Shown here: positions 24,579-31,140 of the stretch, piece after piece | How positions within the stretch are numbered: the stretch's first letter is position 1 | Layout: every line of letters begins with the position of its first letter | Assembly: GCA_050012135.1 (NCBI GenBank) | Contig: JBEKHT010000001.1 | Coordinates: forward strand, 62,001 to 126,000 | Length of the DNA: 64,000 bases | From: JBEKHT01 sp050012135 | GTDB lineage: Bacteria; Chloroflexota; Anaerolineae; Anaerolineales; RBG-16-64-43 | Reading direction: 5' to 3' | Notes under the pieces: generated by a model | The model's input: the letters and a program-made list of their open reading frames with translations, nothing else | Database searches by the model: none | Told to the model about the DNA's origin: nothing | Translations under genes and position numbers: made by a program

Positions 24579-25742
24579 CTAGACCCGCTCGATGATGGTG
24601 GCCGTGGCCATCCCATGGCCGATGCACATGGTCTGCAACCCGTACCGTCCGTCCACGCGCTCGAGCTCGTGGATGAGCTTGGTCATGAGTATCGCCCCCG
24701 TGGCGCCCAGCGGGTGGCCCAGCGCAATCGCGCCGCCGTTCGGGTTCACCCGGGCGGGATCGGGTTCGAGTTCCTTTTGCCAAGCTAAGACCACCGAGGC
24801 AAAGGCCTCGTTGATCTCAATCGCATCCAGTTGAGCCAGGGAGAGTCCGGCACGAGCCAGCGCCTTGCGGGTGGCCGGAATGGGCCCGTCGAGCATGAGC
24901 ACGGGGTCAGAGCCGACCACGGCCGTGGCAACCACCCGAGCCCGTGGTTTGATTTGCAGCTGGTGCATTGCCCGAGACGAGGCCAGGACCAGCGCAGCGG
25001 CCCCATCGCTGATTTGGCTTGCGTTTCCCGCTGTGACCACCCCATCCGGCTTGAAGACGGTCTTGAGTGTGGCCATCCGTGCCCGGTCGGGCTTCAGGCG
25101 CACGCCTTCGTCCTGCTCAAAGGTGCGTAGCTCCTCGGTGGGCTCGCCCTCCGGATTGCGGACCGGGACCTGGAGGGGGAGGATCTGCTCGCGGAACCGC
25201 CCCTCGCGGATCGCCTGGCCTGCGCGAATGTGGCTTTCAAAGGAAAAATCATCCAGCCTCTCCCGGGTCAGGTCCCACTCTTCCGCGATCATCTCTGCGC
25301 TCACGCCTTGGTGGACCAGGGAATACGGGAAATCACTGGGCCAGCTTGAGGGCCAGTCGGAGCCGAGCGGGACCCGGCTCATCACTTCAATTCCGCCCGC
25401 CACGACCACATCCATCTCTCCCGAGGCGATGGCTTGGGCGGCGAAGTGAATCGCTTGCTGGCCGGACCCGCACATGCGATTCAGGGAAACGCCCGGAACC
25501 GTGACGGGATAACCCGCCTTCAGGAGGGACAAGCGGGCAATGTTCGCTCCCTGTTCTCCAATGGGGGATACGCATCCCAGAATCACATCTTCCACGCGCG
25601 CGGGTTCCAAGTGGGCCCGCCGCGGCGCCTCCGCCAAGACCCAAGCGGCCAGATCCATGGGCGAAAACGAGGAGAGCGCGCCGCCGAGTTTGCCGATGCC
25701 CACCGCTGTGCGCACAGCCGAAAGGATGAACACCTCGTTCAT
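24579..25742 (-). CDS. Acetyl-CoA C-acyltransferase (thiolase)
   Basis: 387 aa, a normal thiolase length. The nucleophile Cys91 is in NRMCGSGQQ, the His is in GGAIALGHPLGATG, and the C-terminal acid/base Cys is in CIGHGMATA. In most thiolases this last motif reads CxGGGxG, so the His in place of Gly is unusual. NEAFASVV is also present. The enzyme cleaves 3-ketoacyl-CoA or condenses acetyl-CoA. It lies 21 nt downstream of the RpiB-like gene on the same strand. No other beta-oxidation genes are adjacent. Confidence 0.9.
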   Translation of the reverse strand: MNEVFILSAVRTAVGIGKLGGALSSFSPMDLAAWVLAEAPRRAHLEPARVEDVILGCVSPIGEQGANIARLSLLKAGYPVTVPGVSLNRMCGSGQQAIHFAAQAIASGEMDVVVAGGIEVMSRVPLGSDWPSSWPSDFPYSLVHQGVSAEMIAEEWDLTRERLDDFSFESHIRAGQAIREGRFREQILPLQVPVRNPEGEPTEELRTFEQDEGVRLKPDRARMATLKTVFKPDGVVTAGNASQISDGAAALVLASSRAMHQLQIKPRARVVATAVVGSDPVLMLDGPIPATRKALARAGLSLAQLDAIEINEAFASVVLAWQKELEPDPARVNPNGGAIALGHPLGATGAILMTKLIHELERVDGRYGLQTMCIGHGMATATIIERV

Positions 25743-25763
25743 TAACGGCCCCCTCCTGGCCGG

Positions 25764-26216
25764 TCAGCCGCCGGCAAATCTGCTCTCGATTTCCCGGATG
25801 CGCTCGATCTGCTTGCGGTTCCACTCATCCTGGCTGAAGGGGGTGGAAAACCAAGCGTCGAGAATCTCTTTCAAGATGGGCTCGGAAGTCGTACGCAGGC
25901 TGAGTCCGAGCACATTGGCGTGGTTCCAAAGGCGCGCTCCCCTGGCCGTTTCGGCGTCGGGGCAAAGCGCGGCGCGAATGCCCGGGACTTTGTTGGCGAC
26001 CAGGGTTGCGCCGGTGCCGGTCCAGCACATCACGATTCCTTCGCTCGCCTCACCCCGCGCCACCCTCTGGGCGGCCTCGAGGCTCACCAGAGGCCAATCC
26101 GCTTCTTCCCCCTTCTCCGGGCCCAGGTAGTCGACCTCGTGACCCCGGGCCTGCAATTCTGCGAGCAGGGCCTGCACCAGGTGCGTGTGCTCGTCACTGC
26201 TGACGACAACCTTCAT
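25764..26216 (-). CDS. RpiB/LacAB-family isomerase-like protein
   Basis: 150 aa, the family's usual size. The overall pattern is kept: an N-terminal SSDEH, GIVMCWTGTGAT, ANKVPGIRAALCPD and LWNHANVL. In ribose-5-phosphate isomerase B the corresponding motifs are SDHAG, CGTGIG and HNDANVL. The catalytic Cys is present, but G-to-W after it and HND-to-WNH suggest a different substrate from ribose-5-phosphate. It lies between pyrD and the thiolase on the same strand, 51 nt after pyrD. Confidence 0.8.
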   Translation of the reverse strand: MKVVVSSDEHTHLVQALLAELQARGHEVDYLGPEKGEEADWPLVSLEAAQRVARGEASEGIVMCWTGTGATLVANKVPGIRAALCPDAETARGARLWNHANVLGLSLRTTSEPILKEILDAWFSTPFSQDEWNRKQIERIREIESRFAGG

Positions 26217-26267
26217 CTGGGAACAGGTTCCTCCAGGCCGAGCCGGTGACTGGGGCCTCGAGTTGGG

Positions 26268-27362
26268 TTAGGCCCTGGCAGGGTCGGGCCCCGCTGGCCG
26301 ATCGGCGATCAGATCTCGGAGAATGCTTCGGGCGAGCCCGGGCCCTTGGTACACCAGCCCAGTAAAAATCTGGACCAGACAGGCTCCGGCCTCCAGTTTG
26401 TCACGGGCGTCGCGGGCACTGGCGACTCCTCCGGTGGCCACAATCGGCAACCGTCCCTCGGTGTGCCGGTAGATGTAGTCTACTACCGCCGTGCTGCGTT
26501 CGCGCAAGGGTCTTCCGCTGAGCCCGCCGGATTCGGCGGCCCCGGAAGAACGCAGCCCGGTGCGTGCAATCGTTGTGTTGGTAGCGATCACCCCCGCGGC
26601 TTCGAATCGCAGCAAAGCCGCGAGGGCATCATCCAATTCCTCCCAGGTCAAGTCCGGGGCGAGCTTGACTAGAAGAGGGCGGGCCACTCCGCTCTGGTCG
26701 GCGAGATGGGCGCGCTCGGACTGCAGGTTGGCGAGCAGCATTTCCAGGGAGTCCCGCGACTGCAATCGGCGCAGGCCCGGCGTATTCGGGGAGCTGACAT
26801 TGATGGCAAAGTAATCCCCGTATGGATAGAGCTGTCGGAGCAGGTCCGCGTAATCTCGCGTAGCCTCCTCGAGGGGAGTCTCCCGGGCCTTGCCCAGGTT
26901 GACCCCAATCACAAAACCCCGCTGGGCGGGCAGCCGGCGCAGGCGCGCGCGCACGGCTTCGGCCCCGGCACTGGGGAACCCCATCCGATTGACCAGGGCT
27001 TCGTCTTCGAGCAGGCGGAAGACCCGCGGTCGGGGATTCCCCTGCTGGGGCCGGGGGGTCACAGTGCCGACCTCGATGTGCCCGAAACCAAGGCAAGCCA
27101 GTGCCCGAATTGCCTCGGCGTCCTTGTCATACCCGGCGGCTAGCCCCAGGGGGTTGCGAAAGGAAAGGCCAAACGCCTGAACTCGAAGTTCCTGCCGCGC
27201 GTCGAACGCCCAGCCCAGCAGGCGGCGCCCGGCCCCCGCTGCCCCGGCCATCCGCAGCGCAAGCAAGGTCCAAGCATGAATCTGCTCCGGATCCAGGCGA
27301 AAGAGGATGGAACGAAGGAGGGTGTAGGTTCGCAGCGGAGAGGCCCTGATCCCGCCGGACAT
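26268..27362 (-). CDS. pyrD: Dihydroorotate dehydrogenase, class 2 (quinone-linked)
   Basis: 364 aa. It oxidises dihydroorotate to orotate, passing electrons to quinone at the membrane. The class 2 pattern is clear: AAGYDKDAEAIRALACLGFGHIEVGTVTP, NRMGFPS, FAINVSSPNTPGLR with the catalytic-serine region, LVKLAPD, NTTIAR, and the late VATGGVASARDARDKLEAGA phosphate-binding loop. The N-terminal helix pair typical of membrane-associating class 2 enzymes is present (about 10-40). It starts 5 nt after pyrFE, so it belongs to the pyr operon. Confidence 0.95.
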   Translation of the reverse strand: MSGGIRASPLRTYTLLRSILFRLDPEQIHAWTLLALRMAGAAGAGRRLLGWAFDARQELRVQAFGLSFRNPLGLAAGYDKDAEAIRALACLGFGHIEVGTVTPRPQQGNPRPRVFRLLEDEALVNRMGFPSAGAEAVRARLRRLPAQRGFVIGVNLGKARETPLEEATRDYADLLRQLYPYGDYFAINVSSPNTPGLRRLQSRDSLEMLLANLQSERAHLADQSGVARPLLVKLAPDLTWEELDDALAALLRFEAAGVIATNTTIARTGLRSSGAAESGGLSGRPLRERSTAVVDYIYRHTEGRLPIVATGGVASARDARDKLEAGACLVQIFTGLVYQGPGLARSILRDLIADRPAGPDPARA

Positions 27363-27367
27363 GGGCT

Positions 27368-28795
27368 TCAGTCCGGGTGGAGAACCGCCGCCGCTTCTTC
27401 CGGCGTCATTTTGCCCTGCTCCTTCCAGAGGTTGACCAAATCGGACAGGCGGGCCACGGAACTCAGCCTTACGCCTTGCTCCTGAAGTACGGCCTGCGCT
27501 CCCTGCTCGCGGTCGACCAAGACCACCACGTCGTTGACCCGCAGTCCGGCTTGGCGCAGCTTCTCGAGGGCCTCGAGCTTTGTCTCCCCGGTGGTGGCAA
27601 CGTCATCCAGCACCGCGACGGTTTCTCCCACGGCGAATTCCCCTTCAATCAGTGAGCGGGTGCCATAATCCTTGGCTTCGCGACGCGGATAGACCATCGG
27701 CCAGTGGCCTTCGAGAGCGACCACCGTGGCGATGGGCAGGCCGGCGTAGGGGATTCCGGCCAGCCGTTGGAAGGAGAGACTCCTGAGAATGGGCAAGTAG
27801 GCCCGGGCGATGCGAGCCAAGTGGTTGGGGCGGGAAACCAAAAGGCGCAGATCAAAGTAGATCGGAGACTGCTTCCCGGATTTGAGCGTGAACTGCCCGA
27901 AGCGGACGCATCCGGATTCCAGCAGCAGGTCCGCAACCTGCCTGACCTCGGGTGAGGGCCGCCCCGGAGCCCGCGATGGGCTGTGCTGGAGTTGTCTCCG
28001 GATCGTGCGCATGACCTCGACCAGATTCTCCGCGGCCTGCCTCGGATTCTCCGCCTGAGAGAGAGATCGGGAGGCAGAGACAAGCAACCCGAGGCCGTCT
28101 TGGCGCAGACCGGCCTGGAGGACGGCACCAAGATTTCCGCCCTGCGAGCCGAGACCTGGAACCAGGAACCACAATTCGGGAACCAGCGCCCGAACCCGCT
28201 CCAGGGCGACCACATCGGTTGCGCCGACGACCAGCCCGACATTTCCGAGCTGGTTCCAGGATTGGGCCCGCAAGGCCACGCGTTCGTAAAGGTTCAGGCC
28301 TTCGGCCTGAAGGCCCTGGATTTCGTTGGCACCCGGGTTCGAGCTTCGGCACAGGACGAAGACACCGCGGTCCGGGTCTTGCAAGAAAGGCAGGAGAGCA
28401 TCCCTGCCAAGATAAGGGCTGACGGTGACGGCCTTGGCGCCATAGACCCCAAAGGCGGCTCGGGCGTAGGCCGTCGAGGTATCGGCAATGTCTCCGCGCT
28501 TGCAGTCCAGAATGACGGGCACTTCGGGCGGGATCAATCCCATCACCTCGTGCAGGGCCCGCATTCCGGCCGGGCCAAGGGCCTCGAAGAACGCGCTGTT
28601 GGGCTTGAAGGCCAGCGCCAAATCGGCGGTGGCCTGGATCAGACGCCGGCAGAACGCCACGGCGGCTTCGGCGCTTGGCTCGGGCAGTTGATCCAGGTGA
28701 GGGTCCAGGCCCACGCAGAGCAGCGAGTCGATTCGCCGAGCGCGCTCATCGAGCCAGGCAAAGAACGGAAGAGACCTGCTTTCCCCGGTGACCAT
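27368..28795 (-). CDS. pyrFE: Orotidine-5'-phosphate decarboxylase / orotate phosphoribosyltransferase fusion
   Basis: 475 aa bifunctional protein for the last two steps of UMP synthesis. The N-terminal part (about 1-275) is a type 2 decarboxylase: CVGLDPHLDQLP, AFKPNSAFFEALG and the active-site LDCKRGDIADTS. The C-terminal part (about 285-475) is the transferase: FTLKSGKQSPIYFDLR, KDYGTRSLIEG and the PRPP motif VAVLDDVATTGETK. The decarboxylase-first order is the reverse of animal UMP synthase. It starts 6 nt after pyrB and ends 5 nt before pyrD. No frameshift or internal stop separates the domains. Confidence 0.94.
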   Translation of the reverse strand: MVTGESRSLPFFAWLDERARRIDSLLCVGLDPHLDQLPEPSAEAAVAFCRRLIQATADLALAFKPNSAFFEALGPAGMRALHEVMGLIPPEVPVILDCKRGDIADTSTAYARAAFGVYGAKAVTVSPYLGRDALLPFLQDPDRGVFVLCRSSNPGANEIQGLQAEGLNLYERVALRAQSWNQLGNVGLVVGATDVVALERVRALVPELWFLVPGLGSQGGNLGAVLQAGLRQDGLGLLVSASRSLSQAENPRQAAENLVEVMRTIRRQLQHSPSRAPGRPSPEVRQVADLLLESGCVRFGQFTLKSGKQSPIYFDLRLLVSRPNHLARIARAYLPILRSLSFQRLAGIPYAGLPIATVVALEGHWPMVYPRREAKDYGTRSLIEGEFAVGETVAVLDDVATTGETKLEALEKLRQAGLRVNDVVVLVDREQGAQAVLQEQGVRLSSVARLSDLVNLWKEQGKMTPEEAAAVLHPD

Positions 28796-28801
28796 GTCGC
28801 C

Positions 28802-29800
28802 TCAGGCCTTGCCCAGCACCATCGCCAGGAGGGCCATGCGAATATACAGGCCGTACTCCATTTGGCGGAAGTACGCGGCGCGGGGATCCTGGTCCACCTC
28901 GATCGCGATCTCGCCGACGCGCGGAAGAGGGTGCATCACGATCATCTCGTCTTTGGCCAGCTGGAGGGTCTGGGGCGTGATGACATAGGTGTCCCTCACC
29001 GATTCGTACTGCTGCGGATTCTCAAAACGTTCCTTCTGAACGCGAGTAACGTAGAGCACATCGGTTTCGGGCAACACCGGTTCCAGATCTCCACGTTCGC
29101 TTTGGGGGATTCCCTTGGCCGCCAATTCCGAGACCAAGTTGGAGGGCATATGCAGGAGCTCTGGAGAAACGTAGTGCAGTTTGACCTTGTAGAGCGAAAG
29201 CAGTCGAGCCAGGGAATGGACCGTGCGTCCATACTTGAGGTCACCAAGCATCGTGACCGTGAGTCCGTCGATGCGTCCCAGCTCTTCCTTGATCGTGAAC
29301 AGGTCCAACAGGGCCTGGGTCGGGTGTTCGCCGGTTCCGTCCCCGGCATTGATCACCGGCTTGCGGGCATACTGGGCCGCAATCGCCGCGGAGCCCAGCT
29401 CGGGATGCCGCAGGACGATCACATCCGCATAGCACTCCAGGGTGCGGACAGTGTCCGGAAGGGACTCGCCCTTGGCCACCGAGGAGTATCGCACCTCGCT
29501 AATTGGGATGACGCTCCCACCCATGCGCTCCATTGCGGAAAGGAAGGAGGACGAGGTCCGCGTGGATGGTTCGTAGAAAAGGTTGGCCAGTATCTTGCCC
29601 TTGAGCAGGTCGAAGGTTCCGACGCGCTCGACCATCGACCGCATCTCCTCGGCCACCCCAAAGACATATTCCAGGTCCTGTCGATTGAACTGGGAAACGG
29701 AAAGGATATCCTTGCCATAGAAGCGGGCCTGGCGCATGTCTCCAAACGGGATGTAGGGGCTCTTGACCCTGCGTTCGCTGGGGGGCACATAGGTTGCCAT
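28802..29800 (-). CDS. pyrB: Aspartate carbamoyltransferase catalytic chain
   Basis: 332 aa. It joins carbamoyl phosphate and aspartate. Carbamoyl-phosphate motif FYEPSTRTSSSF, the 80s-loop KGESLPDT, and HPTQALLDLFTI, GDLKYGRTVHSL, VLYVTRVQKERF and MHPLPR are intact. No pyrI regulatory chain is nearby. The sequence recalls the ATCase domain of animal CAD. AAAAGGAGAA lies before the ATG. It follows pyrC by 15 nt in the operon. Confidence 0.95.
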   Translation of the reverse strand: MATYVPPSERRVKSPYIPFGDMRQARFYGKDILSVSQFNRQDLEYVFGVAEEMRSMVERVGTFDLLKGKILANLFYEPSTRTSSSFLSAMERMGGSVIPISEVRYSSVAKGESLPDTVRTLECYADVIVLRHPELGSAAIAAQYARKPVINAGDGTGEHPTQALLDLFTIKEELGRIDGLTVTMLGDLKYGRTVHSLARLLSLYKVKLHYVSPELLHMPSNLVSELAAKGIPQSERGDLEPVLPETDVLYVTRVQKERFENPQQYESVRDTYVITPQTLQLAKDEMIVMHPLPRVGEIAIEVDQDPRAAYFRQMEYGLYIRMALLAMVLGKA

Positions 29801-29815
29801 TCTATTCTCCTTTTG

Positions 29816-30946
29816 TCACGGGGCGGGGCCCGATCGAGCGGATGGATTGTGTGCGTGTGTGCGGGGGGTCCTGGAGGATTCCGGCCCCCGGCCGAACAGG
29901 TTGTGTCCAAAACCAGGCGGCGCGAGCACCCGCCCGTCCCGGTAGACCAGTTGCCGCCTCATCGTGACGCGCGTGACCCGCCCTTGAACCTCCCAACCCT
30001 CGAAGGGAGTCCAGCCGCATCGCGAAAGCAGTTCCCGGCCGCGAATCGTCCAGCGCGCTTCCGGATCCACTTCGATGAACGTATCTTCCCATTCGCGCAG
30101 GTTCCAGATTCGAAGCGGATTGTCGTGCATCCTGGCGACCAGGCCCTGCATCGTGAGCCGCCCCTGGCGGACCGCCCCCAGGAGCAGCGCAAGGGCAGTC
30201 TCCAGGCCCGGGAACCCTGGAGGCGGGTTCGGGCCGTCCTTCTCCGAGGGGGTGTGGGGAGCATGATCGGTAGCGAAGCAATCAATCACCTCGAGCTGGG
30301 CCCACAAGGCCTCCCGGTCCGAAGCTCGCGCCAGCCTCGGTCGGACTTCGGCCCGGCCAGCACCGATCTTGGAAATGTCCTCTTCGTCCAGGAAGAGGTG
30401 GTGAGGCGTGACCTCGCAGGTCACCGGCCATCCGCGCTCCTTGGCAAGCCGGATCAAGGCGATCTCCTCGGCCCGGCTGACGTGGGCCACATGCACGGGC
30501 TGATCGTGAAGAGCGGAAAGCAAAAGCGCCAGGGCCAGGCTGCGGCCCTCCGCGTGCACCACCACGGGCCGGACTCCTCCGGGCCAATGGGCGAAATGCT
30601 GGATCACTGAGGTGAGGTCATCCAAGCGGAGCGGGCCGTAGGTTTGGTCCAGATACAGCTTGAGACCGCAGGACGGGGGAGCGAGGCCGGGGGCAGTCGC
30701 GACGTTTTCCACGCTGCCGCCCAGGTAAAGGCCATAGTCGCAGCGCGCGTGCTCGGTCGCCAGCTGCTCGACCTGTTGGAAGACTTCCGCGGTCGTGACC
30801 GGGGGTTGTGTGTTGGGCATGGCCAGCACGCACACGAAGCCGCCGGCGAGAGCGGCCGCCGTCCCGCTGCTCCAGTCTTCCTTGTGCGTCGCCCCCGGTT
30901 CGCGCAAGTGGACGTGGGGATCCATCAGCCCGGGAAGCCTCAGCAT
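29816..30946 (-). CDS. pyrC: Dihydroorotase, CAD-like type
   Basis: 376 aa. The zinc ligands HVH (His11, His13 in MDPHVHLREPG) open the protein. The likely carbamylated lysine is in CGLKLYLDQ, with further ligands in VVHAEG and HVAHVS and the catalytic Asp in DCFATDHAPHT. PPPGFPGLETALALLL and WTPFEGWEV also match the dihydroorotase domain of CAD. ATG 30946 is chosen because family homology starts there; the longer in-frame start would read through the attenuator hairpin. First gene of the pyr operon. Confidence 0.94.
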   Translation of the reverse strand: MLRLPGLMDPHVHLREPGATHKEDWSSGTAAALAGGFVCVLAMPNTQPPVTTAEVFQQVEQLATEHARCDYGLYLGGSVENVATAPGLAPPSCGLKLYLDQTYGPLRLDDLTSVIQHFAHWPGGVRPVVVHAEGRSLALALLLSALHDQPVHVAHVSRAEEIALIRLAKERGWPVTCEVTPHHLFLDEEDISKIGAGRAEVRPRLARASDREALWAQLEVIDCFATDHAPHTPSEKDGPNPPPGFPGLETALALLLGAVRQGRLTMQGLVARMHDNPLRIWNLREWEDTFIEVDPEARWTIRGRELLSRCGWTPFEGWEVQGRVTRVTMRRQLVYRDGRVLAPPGFGHNLFGRGPESSRTPRTHAHNPSARSGPAP

Positions 30947-30990
30947 CTTCTTGCCGTTCCTGCCGGAGTCGCAAGGGGCCGGCACCAGGC

Positions 30991-31015
30991 AAAAAAAGAG
31001 AGCCTTTCGGCTCTC
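30991..31015 (-). terminator. Intrinsic terminator in the pyrC leader (attenuator)
   Basis: On the minus strand: GAGAGCC, loop GAAA, GGCTCTC, then seven T. Its T run ends 44 nt before the pyrC ATG and the hairpin lies downstream of the pyr promoter. Expression of pyrC therefore needs read-through. It also sits 120 nt after the diguanylate cyclase stop and could terminate that gene. Confidence 0.85.
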
Positions 31016-31106
31016 ATGATTCCGAGACCCACCTGCACGCCCTGGAGGTTTTCCTCCCATTCCGCGGTTCTGCCTTCACGATCCTCCCCGCCTGCCTTTC
31101 GACTTC
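31016..31106 (-). promoter_or_regulatory. pyr operon leader RNA with competing hairpins
   Basis: The leader carries a GGAGG-AAAA-CCTCC hairpin (about 31040-31055). Just before the terminator is GGGTCTC (about 31025-31031), which can pair with the terminator's 5' arm GAGAGCC with one mismatch. This gives a plausible antiterminator. The segment AATCATGAGAGCC partly resembles the PyrR-binding loop consensus, but with mismatches at conserved positions. Confidence 0.45.
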
Positions 31107-31112
31107 GCGTAC

Positions 31113-31140
31113 ATTGTATGCGCTTTCCTCGCCGCGTCAA
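31113..31140 (-). promoter_or_regulatory. Promoter of the pyr operon
   Basis: Minus strand TTGACG (31140-31135), 16-bp spacer, TACAAT (31118-31113). The -35 overlaps the stop codon of the diguanylate cyclase gene. Predicted start is near 31106. Confidence 0.75.

Noticed and set aside
27983..30610. An 875-codon open frame on the + strand, antisense to pyrFE, pyrB and pyrC.
   Set aside because: It runs across three strongly conserved genes and their gaps on the other strand, has no recognisable domain, and is the usual antisense by-product of GC-rich codon usage.
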